Shown here one piece after another: positions 35,579-43,946 of a stretch of 64,000 bases of DNA. The stretch is from BRH-c25 sp035627615 (lineage in GTDB: Bacteria > Bacillota > Clostridia > Lutisporales > Lutisporaceae): the NCBI GenBank assembly GCA_035627615.1, contig DASPLL010000048.1:1-64000 (forward strand), given 5' to 3'. A program made the translations under genes and the position numbers. The stretch's first letter is position 1. The number at the start of each line of letters is the position of its first letter. The notes under the pieces were generated by a model that was given only the letters and a program-made list of their open reading frames with translations, ran no database searches and was not told the origin of the DNA.

Positions 35579-36870
35579 GGAGCTACCTCTGCTTCCTGTA
35601 CAGGATCACTGTCTTTCAGCCCCTCCGGAGGATTTTTTAAAAACTTTTCTCCGGCTTTGAGGCCTTCGAGGATCTGTATATCAAAGTCAGTCTCCATACC
35701 TGTTTTAACGTATTTCTTCACTGCTTTTCCGTCCTCCAGCACAAACACATATTTACTCCCATCCTCTTCCTGTTGCAGTGCTTCAAAATCCACCGCCAGA
35801 GTATGGGAGCTTTCCTGAAGTATGATATCGATGTCGGCTTCATAACCTACTTTTATCTTTTCATCAGGATTATCAAGAGTTATTTCTATTTCTACCTTAA
35901 CCTCCTTGTTGGTGCCCTCAAGCTTAATGGCTGCTGCCTCGCCTATTTTTGATACTGTTCCTGTATAAGCCTTATCCAGCCCCTTGACCTTGATGCTTGC
36001 CTTCTGCCCTTTGTTTATGCTGACAGCATCATATTGGCTTACTTCTACCGAGACTTTGTACAAGGACAGGTCATATATGGCAATGCTGTTGTTATCCTGT
36101 GTAGGATACTGGTTCTCTCTTGCATCCAGCCTGACGACCTTTCCGTCGATACTGGCTTTTACGGTACTCCGGCTGATTTTCTCCTTTGTATTTGCTATAT
36201 CTGCTTTTGCTGCTTCTATCTGATTCCTCTGGTCTGCGATCTGGTCCTCCAGGTTCGTGCCAAAATCAGCCAGTGAATCCTGTGCATTGCTTAACTGTAT
36301 GTGTGACAGCTCCATCTGGTTTTTCAGATCCCTCATTTTTTTCTCCGAGCTATCATATTCTTCTTTTGAAACTGCTCCGGCATCATACAGAGCATGGTTC
36401 TGCTCAAACTTCTTCTTTGCTTCCTCATAATCGGCTGCGGCATTTGATACATTAATATCCGCCTGCTTTACCGAATTCTCCAGAGATCTCCTGTCGCTCA
36501 TACTGCCTTTCCTCAGCAAACGGTCCAGATTCCTTTCAGCCAGGTCCAGATTGATCTCATACTTGCTGAGCTGATATTCCAGATCTGTTGTGTCAACAGA
36601 CAGAATAATATCATCCTTCTTTACCTTCTGGCCTTCATCTGTATGTATTTCTTCTACCTTTTGCTGGGAAGACAGAAATATCTCCTCTTTATCCCGGGCC
36701 TCTATATTCCCGGTCACAGAAATGGTCTGCAGCAGGTTACGGGGCTGCAGCAGACCTGTTTCCACTGTATCTGCAGAATTCATACCTGCTGCAAAGGTCC
36801 ACACTGCCCCTGACGCTGCAGCCAGTATCAAGATCACAGCTATTATTATTTTAGTTTTTTTATTCTTCAT
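35575..36870 (-). CDS. HlyD/MacA-type efflux adaptor, exporter 1
   Basis: 431 residues: an N-terminal membrane anchor (KIIIAVILILAAASGAVWTF), a barrel-sandwich lipoyl-like domain (VEEIHTDEGQKVKKDDIIL), a long coiled-coil hairpin (about 120-240), then beta-barrel and membrane-proximal domains. In Gram-positive bacteria such adaptors probably extend through the wall. The ATG at 36870 with GGGG upstream is preferred over an earlier in-frame start. A perfect palindrome lies 21 bp upstream. Confidence 0.93.
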   Translation of the reverse strand: MKNKKTKIIIAVILILAAASGAVWTFAAGMNSADTVETGLLQPRNLLQTISVTGNIEARDKEEIFLSSQQKVEEIHTDEGQKVKKDDIILSVDTTDLEYQLSKYEINLDLAERNLDRLLRKGSMSDRRSLENSVKQADINVSNAAADYEEAKKKFEQNHALYDAGAVSKEEYDSSEKKMRDLKNQMELSHIQLSNAQDSLADFGTNLEDQIADQRNQIEAAKADIANTKEKISRSTVKASIDGKVVRLDARENQYPTQDNNSIAIYDLSLYKVSVEVSQYDAVSINKGQKASIKVKGLDKAYTGTVSKIGEAAAIKLEGTNKEVKVEIEITLDNPDEKIKVGYEADIDIILQESSHTLAVDFEALQQEEDGSKYVFVLEDGKAVKKYVKTGMETDFDIQILEGLKAGEKFLKNPPEGLKDSDPVQEAEVAP

Positions 36871-36890
36871 TTTTTTCCCCTTTCTTTTTG

Positions 36891-36905
36891 CCAATTATTA
36901 ATTGG
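36891..36905. promoter_or_regulatory. Palindrome CCAATTATTAATTGG upstream of exporter 1
   Basis: 7-1-7 perfect palindrome, 21-35 bp upstream of the adaptor start and inside the divergent region shared with the response regulator gene. It could be a repressor site for the exporter operon. Operator function is inferred from position and symmetry only. Confidence 0.45.
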
Positions 36906-37128
36906 AAGCTAATACTTCTGTTTATGGCAGAGCTACATCGGCTCTTACATCATCAGTATGAGGACTGCCAATTTAAACCAGGTGAAAAACAGATTAACAT
37001 CCCATTAAAAAATCCAAATAATTTTTAATTATTTTTTAAAGTTTTCCAGCCACAGAAGCGTTATCATTAATACATATACAAAAATGCTATAATACTATGT
37101 AACAGATATTAGCCAGGAGGTTTTTGCT

Positions 37129-37809
37129 ATGGCAAAGGTTCTTATAATTGAAGATGAGGCGGAAATACTGAGCTTTTTAAAGCCGGAGCTATCCTACGAG
37201 GGATATGAGGTGGACACTGCCTCAGATGGAAGATCGGGCCTGGAAATGATTGAAAGGGGCGGTTATGACCTTGTACTGCTTGATATAATGCTTCCGTGGC
37301 TGAACGGCATAGAGGTATGCAGAAGGGCGCGCAAGTTCACAAAAGTACCTATCATCATGCTAACTGCAAGGGATCAGGTTATAGACAAGGTGACGGGGCT
37401 TGACACAGGTGCTGACGATTATCTCACAAAGCCTTTTTCCATTGAAGAGCTGTTAGCCAGGATGCGCAGCGCTTTGAGAAGAAGCTCCGCAGCCCCGGAG
37501 GAAAAAAGCATCCTCACCTTCAGAAACATTTCGCTGAATCAGGCTTCCTGCGAAACCAGAGTGGACAACGAGATAATCGACCTGACGAAAAAGGAGCATC
37601 AGCTGCTTGAATATCTTATTCAGAATAAAAATCACGTAATGACCAGGGAACAGATATTGAATGCAATATGGGGCTATGATTATTTTGGAGACACAAATGT
37701 TGTAGATGTTTATGTAAGATTTCTGAGAGCGAAGCTTGATGACAGCTTTAATGAGAAATACATCACTACAATAAGAGGCACGGGTTATATAATGAAGGAA
37801 AATCCGTAG
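37129..37809 (+). CDS. OmpR-family response regulator 1
   Basis: 226 residues: receiver with acidic pocket EDE (9-11), phospho-acceptor Asp in LVLLDIMLP (about 53) and lysine in LTKPF, then a winged-helix DNA-binding domain ending TTIRGTGYIMKENP. AGGAGG precedes the ATG. It forms an operon with the kinase 14 bp downstream and is divergent from exporter 1, which it may control. Confidence 0.96.
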   Translation: MAKVLIIEDEAEILSFLKPELSYEGYEVDTASDGRSGLEMIERGGYDLVLLDIMLPWLNGIEVCRRARKFTKVPIIMLTARDQVIDKVTGLDTGADDYLTKPFSIEELLARMRSALRRSSAAPEEKSILTFRNISLNQASCETRVDNEIIDLTKKEHQLLEYLIQNKNHVMTREQILNAIWGYDYFGDTNVVDVYVRFLRAKLDDSFNEKYITTIRGTGYIMKENP

Positions 37810-37823
37810 AAAGGAGGGCCCTT

Positions 37824-39188
37824 ATGTTATCCAGCAGGAGGTTGTCCATTTCCAGAAGGTTGACACTGACTTATTCCTTGATACTTTTCAGTATTCTGCT
37901 TGTTTTTACGATACTCACTGTTTTCGGCACCAGCTACTATATAATGGAATTCAATGAATATGAACTTGAGGCAAGCTTCAATACCATATCGGACTATATC
38001 AGCAATACACAGAGCATCAACCGGATATCCCTCGAAAACCTGAATCTAAGCTATAGTGTTCTATACAGTATATTTGACAGCGACAAGCAGCTTATATATT
38101 CCAACAAACCGGACATGCCATTCATGGAGGTAGTAACAAAAGGCAAATTTGAAATTTTCAGAGATGTGGGCATTAAGCGGAGAATGGGAATCGTCTATAC
38201 CAATAAGCCGGTGGATATCAGGGGGACAGTTTATTATATACAGACTGCAAAGGGTTTTGAGGATATTTTCCAACATACCGACATACTTCCCAGAATGCTT
38301 TTTCTTACTACAATCCTTGGAACAGTGGTGTCTTATATATCCGGATCGATCTTGAGCAGGAGGCTGTTAAAGCCTATACATGATATAACCCGGACGGCTA
38401 AAGAGATCACTTCGAAAAACCTGGATAAAAGAATACCTTTTGACGGTCCCGACGACGAATTGAAGGATCTTGCCAATACGTTCAACTCCATGATCGGAAG
38501 GCTTGAAACAGACTTTGAAAGGCAGAGAAGGTTCGTATCGGACGTATCCCATGAGCTCCGGACCCCCTTGTCCATCATACACGGGCATGTTAATATGCTG
38601 GGCCGTTGGGGAAAAAACGATCAGCAGGTACTTGAAAAGTCTCTGAAAACAATAAAAACAGAGACTGACAATATGAACAGGCTCATTGAGAACATGCTTT
38701 ACCTGGCAAAAGGGGATAGTAATGTACTTACCCTGCAGAAGGAGGAGTTCTCTCTCTCCATGCTGCTGCATGAAGTAGTCGAAGAGACCCTCCTGGCAAA
38801 CAGCCAATTTTCAATAGAATACAGCTGTGGAGATGAACTTGTGATAAATGGGGATTATACTGCATTGAAGCAGGTTCTGAGAATTCTTATGGATAACAGC
38901 ATCAAATTCAGCAACCCTCCCGGAGAAATCCACATTCTGGGAAAGGCAGAAGAAGGGAAGGTTCTGGTAAAGGTCTCGGACAAAGGCATGGGCATACCGA
39001 AGGAAGCCCTGCCTTATATATTTGACAGGTTTTACAGGGTGGATGAATCAAGAAACAAAGCTACCGGCGGATCAGGATTGGGGCTTGCAATAGCAAAGCA
39101 GATTGTCCAGAGCCACAATGGTACGATAATCGCTGAAAGTGAAGAAGGCAAAGGTACAAGTATTGCCATATATCTTCCGATTCCATAG
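37824..39188 (+). CDS. Sensor histidine kinase 1
   Basis: 454 residues: TM1 (LTYSLILFSILLVFTILTVF), an extracellular loop of about 120 residues, TM2 (MLFLTTILGTVVSYISGSIL), HAMP, H-box SDVSHELRTPLS, then N box (LMDNSIKFS), G1 (VSDKGMGIP), F (FDRFYRVDE) and G2 (GGSGLGLAI). It is paired with response regulator 1. It is clearly paralogous to the kinase at 61754-63304 (shared pattern from LA-TFNSM through RWGK to LA-GD). The signal is unknown; the flanking exporters suggest envelope or drug stress. Confidence 0.96.
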   Translation: MLSSRRLSISRRLTLTYSLILFSILLVFTILTVFGTSYYIMEFNEYELEASFNTISDYISNTQSINRISLENLNLSYSVLYSIFDSDKQLIYSNKPDMPFMEVVTKGKFEIFRDVGIKRRMGIVYTNKPVDIRGTVYYIQTAKGFEDIFQHTDILPRMLFLTTILGTVVSYISGSILSRRLLKPIHDITRTAKEITSKNLDKRIPFDGPDDELKDLANTFNSMIGRLETDFERQRRFVSDVSHELRTPLSIIHGHVNMLGRWGKNDQQVLEKSLKTIKTETDNMNRLIENMLYLAKGDSNVLTLQKEEFSLSMLLHEVVEETLLANSQFSIEYSCGDELVINGDYTALKQVLRILMDNSIKFSNPPGEIHILGKAEEGKVLVKVSDKGMGIPKEALPYIFDRFYRVDESRNKATGGSGLGLAIAKQIVQSHNGTIIAESEEGKGTSIAIYLPIP

Positions 39189-39220
39189 AATATAAAGCTT
39201 TTACATGTGCTTGAACAGAA

Positions 39221-39247
39221 AAAGGCCGTAAACTGATTACGGTCTTT
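39221..39247. terminator. Bidirectional terminator between kinase 1 and exporter 2
   Basis: AAAGGCCGTAA pairs with TTACGGTCTTT (one wobble) and is followed by TTTT on plus; on minus the A-rich side gives a T tract. It separates two convergent operons. Confidence 0.85.
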
Positions 39248-39252
39248 TTTTC

Positions 39253-40419
39253 CTATTCATACCTTAATGCATCGATAGGGTTCAGCTTTGAAGCTTTATA
39301 TGCCGGAAATATTCCGAATATTATCCCGACTATGAGTGAGAAGGTAAAGGACAGGACGACTATATATGCCGAATAGGCGGACGGCAGGCCAAGTGCCGAT
39401 AAAACACCTGAAACACTGATACCGAGAAATATTCCGCAGATCCCTCCTATGGAGCTCAATACCAAAGCCTCAATGAGAAATTGTGTCAGGATATCCTTTC
39501 TCTTTCCTCCCAGTGCTTTTCTTATACCTATTTCCTTTGTCCTCTCGGATACCGATACCAGCATGACATTCATAACACCTATTCCTCCTACAATGAGAGA
39601 TATAGCAGCTATACCGCCCAGCAGCATCGTCAGGGTGCCTGTTATTATGTTCATCGTCTCCAGAAGCTGCTTCTGACTCGAGACATTATGAGTATCAGTA
39701 TACGGCTTGAAATAATTAATAAGATACCTGTCAATCTCACTTACAGTAAAGTCAACAGCTTCATCATTTTCTGCCTTTACATACATAGTATTTATGCTCG
39801 TATCTCCCGATATGGTCTCAGCCTTCGTCGCAGGAACGATGACCATGTCATCCGTATTCCCGCCTATGCCGCTTCCCTGAGGCTTCAGTATCCCGATGAC
39901 CTGGTAGGTTATTCCGTTTATATGAACATTTCCGCCTATGGGATCATCAAAGCCAAACAGTTCCTGTGCCATATCGGAGCCCAACACCACTACATTCTGC
40001 CTCAGCTCGGTGTCCATATCCGAAAGAAATCTTCCGCTGCTTATTTCCATGCCTCTGATATCCAAAAATCCTCTTGTTGTGCCGGTAATACTTGTTTTTT
40101 CAGAATACCTGTCTTTTCTCAAGGTTGCACCGGCAGACATCACAGGTGCTATATCGGCTACACCATTCAACGCTCTTATATCTTCAATCGTATTCAATGT
40201 AACCTGTTTGCTGCGGGTGCCGGATACACTGACTATAATCAGGTTGGTCCCTAAAGACTCAACCTGTGCGGTGACTGTCTCCGAAGCCCCGCTTCCCAGG
40301 GCAACCATTACAATAACGGAGGAAATACCTATGATTATGCCGATCATGGTGAGTGCCGACCTTAGTTTGTTATTCAGTATATTTTTCATGGCAAGGCGTA
40401 CAATTTGAAATAATCTCAT
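39253..40419 (-). CDS. MacB-like ABC permease (FtsX family), exporter 2
   Basis: 388 residues with the same plan as the permease of exporter 1: N-terminal TM (ALTMIGIIIGISSVIVMVALGSG), external MacB core domain (SLGTNLIIVSVSGTRSKQVT), three C-terminal TM helices and LNPIDALRYE at the end. The ATG at 40419 follows GGGGGAATTAAA. It is a paralogue of 33660-34868, not a recent copy. It belongs with the ATPase 13 bp upstream. Confidence 0.93.
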   Translation of the reverse strand: MRLFQIVRLAMKNILNNKLRSALTMIGIIIGISSVIVMVALGSGASETVTAQVESLGTNLIIVSVSGTRSKQVTLNTIEDIRALNGVADIAPVMSAGATLRKDRYSEKTSITGTTRGFLDIRGMEISSGRFLSDMDTELRQNVVVLGSDMAQELFGFDDPIGGNVHINGITYQVIGILKPQGSGIGGNTDDMVIVPATKAETISGDTSINTMYVKAENDEAVDFTVSEIDRYLINYFKPYTDTHNVSSQKQLLETMNIITGTLTMLLGGIAAISLIVGGIGVMNVMLVSVSERTKEIGIRKALGGKRKDILTQFLIEALVLSSIGGICGIFLGISVSGVLSALGLPSAYSAYIVVLSFTFSLIVGIIFGIFPAYKASKLNPIDALRYE

Positions 40420-40432
40420 TTTAATTCCCCCT

Positions 40433-41098
40433 TCAGGAATATAATCTTCCATCCTGTATTTTTACTGAACGGTCAGCCTGTGCCGCAACGGAAGGATCAT
40501 GGGTGATCAATACGATGGTATGTCCCTGGGCATGCAATTCCTTCATCAGCTCCATTATCTCCTTGCCTGTCTTGCTGTCAAGTGCTCCTGTCGGCTCATC
40601 AGCCAGCAATATTTCAGGCTGGCCTGCAAGAGCCCTGGCAATAGCGACTCTTTGCTGCTGTCCTCCAGACAGCTGGTTAGGCCTATGATGCTCCCTTCCT
40701 TTCAGCCCTACCTTTTCCAGATAGCCCAGGGCCAGTCTGCTGCACTCCTTACTGCCCATCCCTCTATACAGCAGAGGCACCTCCACATTTTCCAGCGCAT
40801 TGAGGCGGGACAGCAGATTAAAGCTTTGAAATATAAAACCGATTTTTTTATTCCTAATATCAGCCAGCTGGTTATCCGTGGCCTTTTCTATATTAATGCC
40901 GTTGAAATTATAGCTGCCCTCGTCAGGCGTATCCAGACACCCCATAACATTCATCAATGTCGATTTACCCGAACCGGAAGGCCCTATAATTGCCACGAAC
41001 TCATTATTCTCAACCTGGAAATTCACCTTATCAAGAGCAATTACCACATTATCCCCCATCCTGTATGTTTTGGATATATTCTTAAGTTCAATCATCAT
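40433..41098 (-). CDS. MacB-type ABC ATPase, exporter 2
   Basis: 221 residues; Walker A GPSGSGKST, Q-loop FIFQSFNLLSRL, signature LSGGQQQR, Walker B ILLADEP, D-loop GALDS and H-loop LITHD. GGAGGAAGAG precedes the ATG. The gene lies between adaptor and permease of the second tripartite system. Confidence 0.95.
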   Translation of the reverse strand: MMIELKNISKTYRMGDNVVIALDKVNFQVENNEFVAIIGPSGSGKSTLMNVMGCLDTPDEGSYNFNGINIEKATDNQLADIRNKKIGFIFQSFNLLSRLNALENVEVPLLYRGMGSKECSRLALGYLEKVGLKGREHHRPNQLSGGQQQRVAIARALAGQPEILLADEPTGALDSKTGKEIMELMKELHAQGHTIVLITHDPSVAAQADRSVKIQDGRLYS

Positions 41099-41146
41099 AA
41101 CTCTTCCTCCAGGATATTATTGTGTTGTCGCCGGTTCCTGAGCGCC

Positions 41147-42028
41147 TTACATCGGAGAACCTCCCCGTATCATCGTTTTGATATCCGTCTGAGTGTTCAC
41201 AGCCTGAGGCAGCTGGACCCTTTCTCCTTCAGCAAGACCTTTGGTGATTTCAACCATAGTATTGCTGTTAATACCTATTTCCACTTTTCTGAGTTCCGTT
41301 GTAATTCCATCACTGCCGACTACCGTTACAGCTTTCCCGTCTTCAACAGTTCTGACTGCCTCTATCGGTATGACAAGAGCCTTTTCCTTTGCTGCTGTCA
41401 CTATGACCACCTCCGTAGTCATCCCGGCTCTGATATTCCCTATATCATCAAAGGTAATCGTGACCTGGAAGCTTGAAACACCATTTTCGGCTTCTCCCTC
41501 CTGCTTTATATCCGAAACCGTACCTGTAAATCCGGTACCCGGAAAAGCATTCACCGTTATCTGTGCTTTTTGCCTGGTTTTAATACTCGGTAAATCCAGC
41601 TCATCCACGTTGATCCTGGTGATGAAATTCCTGTTATCAAAAAATGAGACCAGCTCCTGCCCTGCTTTAACATCATCCTCATCCTTTACAAGTATTTCTG
41701 ATAACACTCCATCGTATGGGGCTGTGATTGTATCACTACCGTTTTCAAAAGCAATGAGCTTTGTACCTTCCTTTACTATACTATTTTCTTTGACCAGTAC
41801 TTCTTCCACTGTATCATGTGCTTCCGCCTTCAGCATCTCTCTTTTTACCGGTTCTACAACACCTGATGCGGAGACCTTGGCTTCAATTCTGTCTATTTTT
41901 GCAGCGGCCGCTGCATATTGGGGCTTACGCGCAGCCATTGTCCTTTTCCCTGTATAATAGTTATACCCCAGAAACCACACAACGCTTAAAATAACAAGCA
42001 CTGTTACAATCGTTACCGTTTTCTTCAT
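41147..42028 (-). CDS. HlyD/MacA-type efflux adaptor, exporter 2
   Basis: 293 residues, much shorter than the adaptor of exporter 1. N-terminal TM (VTIVTVLVILSVVWFLGYNYY), a split lipoyl-like domain (VEEVLVKENSIVKEGTKLIAF... TAPYDGVLSEILVKDEDDVKAGQ) with no coiled-coil hairpin, then a beta-barrel. A lack of the hairpin is seen in some Gram-positive adaptors and suggests a different reach across the wall. AGGAAG precedes the ATG. Confidence 0.9.
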   Translation of the reverse strand: MKKTVTIVTVLVILSVVWFLGYNYYTGKRTMAARKPQYAAAAAKIDRIEAKVSASGVVEPVKREMLKAEAHDTVEEVLVKENSIVKEGTKLIAFENGSDTITAPYDGVLSEILVKDEDDVKAGQELVSFFDNRNFITRINVDELDLPSIKTRQKAQITVNAFPGTGFTGTVSDIKQEGEAENGVSSFQVTITFDDIGNIRAGMTTEVVIVTAAKEKALVIPIEAVRTVEDGKAVTVVGSDGITTELRKVEIGINSNTMVEITKGLAEGERVQLPQAVNTQTDIKTMIRGGSPM

Positions 42029-42134
42029 TCAAAGTACTTCCTTTCATCTTGCTATATTCACAGCTCTGCACCTATTTTATGTAATCTCTGCTGATTTATA
42101 ATTGCATATCTCTATTATTCTAGACAAAAACAAA

Positions 42135-42167
42135 CCAAAAGCCCATCGAATTCCGATGAGCTTTTGA
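42135..42167 (-). terminator. Terminator of the MFS gene
   Basis: CAAAAGCcCATCG pairs with CGATGaGCTTTTG around GAATTC, followed on the minus strand by a T-rich tract (GTTTGTTTTTGTC). Confidence 0.85.
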
Positions 42168-42186
42168 TATACTGAAATTTATTATT

Positions 42187-43446
42187 CTATGCATCCACTG
42201 CTTCTGCTTCTTCCACATTATTGTTAGTTCTGCCGTCATACTTCTCCAGCCCAAACATAAACACAGCAGTTACTGCAGTGAGTACCCCCAACATAAGCCA
42301 TGCACTTTCCACACTTGAGTAATTAAGTATCTTACCCATAGTCACAGGACCTATTCCATAACCAATACCCATTAGTGTAGGAAGCACCGCATTCATCCTG
42401 CCCCTGTGTGACGCCGGAGTATGGTTTGCAATAAACGGCATGACACTTATTGAGAGTAATATCTCTCCCAGGGTGAAAATAAAGACCGCCAGGAAGAAAT
42501 AAGGTAAAATGCTCACTATCCCCAGCATCCCGAAGCCTATGGCATAAAGCAATATCCCATAGACCATCTTCCTCATGCCCTTCATTCTTTCAGTAAGCTT
42601 GGTGAGAATTGGTGTGAAAATTATGACCACCACGCCGTTCAAGCTTGCCATCCATCCAAAATACTGGGCACCCAGATCGCTGAAATTCTGCATTGAGTGT
42701 ATTGGCAGCAGGAAGGTCCACTGTGAATATGTGAAGTTATATCCGAAGGCAATAAAAGCAAAGTATATAAGTATAGGCCTTCTTAAGAGCACCGATATTA
42801 TCGAGCCTTCTTCCCTTCTTTCAAGCTTTCTGCTTGCATCCGTTATCTCTTCCTTTGTCTTTCCTATGGTCTCCTTGACGAAAAAGAGTATCAGGCTGAT
42901 TGCCAATAGCGCAGTAGCAGCATCTCCTATGAATACAAGGGGCAGGTATCTCCTGTACAGGAAGCCACCCAGCATGGGGCCGACTGCAAAGCCTATGTTC
43001 CAGCCAAGATAGCTCAACGCATATGCTCCTGCCCTGTTTTCAGGGGTAGTGAGGTCAGCTATCAGGGAATCATGCGCAGGTCCCGCAACACTCATACATG
43101 CGCTTGCAGCCAGGATCAAATAAATAAGCGATATGGACGGCGTTATGAAACCGCAGGATATATAAAGCAGCGCAGCAAGGGTATCAAATACTATTATCAG
43201 CTGCTTCCTTCCTATAGTATCGGCAAGCTTTCCCCCAAGCATGGAAGCCAATGGATAGGCCAGGCTGTTCATACTCAGGTAAAAACCTGTAGCCTCCTTT
43301 GACAGACCTATTTTGTCTGTCATTATTATTGTCATCAGAGGCATGACAAAACAGCCCACCGCATTCACTATCCGTGCGACAAATATGACATATACTTCTC
43401 TGGGCATTCCCCTGTATGGGCTTAATAGAGCTCTAATTACAGACAT
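42187..43446 (-). CDS. MFS transporter, probable drug efflux
   Basis: 419 residues with 12 predicted TM helices and the MFS loop 2-3 motif (GGKLADTIGRKQ) plus a related pattern in the second half. The group resembles MdtG/YttB-like multidrug efflux proteins; the substrate is not known. The ATG at 43446 follows GAGGGGG. Regulation is visible: a promoter (43705-43734), a 25-codon leader frame and a terminator hairpin ending 33 bp before the gene, the layout of drug-induced attenuation. Confidence 0.93.
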   Translation of the reverse strand: MSVIRALLSPYRGMPREVYVIFVARIVNAVGCFVMPLMTIIMTDKIGLSKEATGFYLSMNSLAYPLASMLGGKLADTIGRKQLIIVFDTLAALLYISCGFITPSISLIYLILAASACMSVAGPAHDSLIADLTTPENRAGAYALSYLGWNIGFAVGPMLGGFLYRRYLPLVFIGDAATALLAISLILFFVKETIGKTKEEITDASRKLERREEGSIISVLLRRPILIYFAFIAFGYNFTYSQWTFLLPIHSMQNFSDLGAQYFGWMASLNGVVVIIFTPILTKLTERMKGMRKMVYGILLYAIGFGMLGIVSILPYFFLAVFIFTLGEILLSISVMPFIANHTPASHRGRMNAVLPTLMGIGYGIGPVTMGKILNYSSVESAWLMLGVLTAVTAVFMFGLEKYDGRTNNNVEEAEAVDA

Positions 43447-43478
43447 GATATAAAACCCCCTCATAAATAAAATAATAA

Positions 43479-43508
43479 AAGTCATGGAACAAGCATATCC
43501 CACGACTT
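43479..43508 (-). terminator. Attenuator in the MFS leader
   Basis: AAGTCGTGG pairs with CCATGACTT (one G-T wobble) and is followed on the minus strand by TTATTATTTTATTT, just before the MFS ribosome site. It lies within the transcribed leader, not after a gene, so it can act as a conditional terminator. Confidence 0.75.
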
Positions 43509-43585
43509 ATAACACAATTGGATTCATAATTTAAAAAAGTCACAGTATCCACTCCTCAGAGCAGCCTGCGACAATAAATAGTCCA

Positions 43586-43663
43586 TCAGTCCTTAAAAAC
43601 CGATAAAGCAGGCCGCTGTATAAAATTGTTATGTTCTCTATTTACTACTATATCAGTTCTCAT
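43586..43663 (-). CDS. Leader peptide of the MFS gene (25 aa)
   Basis: The ATG at 43663 follows AAAGGAGGTCGCGG, a very strong site, and 25 codons run to a TGA at 43586. The peptide begins MRTDIVVNREHNNF and ends ALSVFKD. Its last third lies in the 5' arm (43618-43608) of a stem that pairs with 43558-43568. Ribosome stalling early in the frame would change which stem forms and so whether the downstream terminator folds. The resemblance to stalling leaders such as those of erm genes is by arrangement, not by sequence. Confidence 0.65.
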   Translation of the reverse strand: MRTDIVVNREHNNFIQRPALSVFKD

Positions 43664-43704
43664 ATCCGCGACCTCCTTTTCCACATTTTGCATTTCTAAA
43701 GTAC

Positions 43705-43734
43705 AGTATACTCTTGCCTGCTAATATCTGTCAA
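43705..43734 (-). promoter_or_regulatory. SigA promoter of the MFS leader
   Basis: -35 TTGACA (43734-43729), 18-bp spacer, -10 TATACT (43710-43705) on the minus strand. Transcription should start near 43698, giving a leader of about 250 nt. Confidence 0.8.
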
Positions 43735-43776
43735 TCGGCATTTGTGAACTGTAACACAATATTAATATTCTGAACC

Positions 43777-43886
43777 AGTGCTTATTAACACAACAAATTT
43801 CTAGTCTTTCATAGTGTTAATAAGCACAACATTTATTTAGTGCCTTACGTGCCCTAGAAGGGATATACGTTACGAGGCACTATGTA
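43777..43886. repeat. Double-hairpin palindromic element, long form
   Basis: The left half has perfect 14-bp arms GTGCTTATTAACAC (43778-43791) and GTGTTAATAAGCAC (43814-43827). The right half has arms AGTGCCT (43839-43845) and AGGCACT (43875-43881). Its two ends occur joined at 10388-10423, and its left end recurs at 20611. It lies upstream of the tocopherol-cyclase-like gene. The members appear to be decay or deletion forms of one element. Confidence 0.7.
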
Positions 43887-43946
43887 TAAATATCGCAGTT
43901 AATAGAAAGCTTAAAACATACTTATATCTTGAAAGGATTAAATCGT

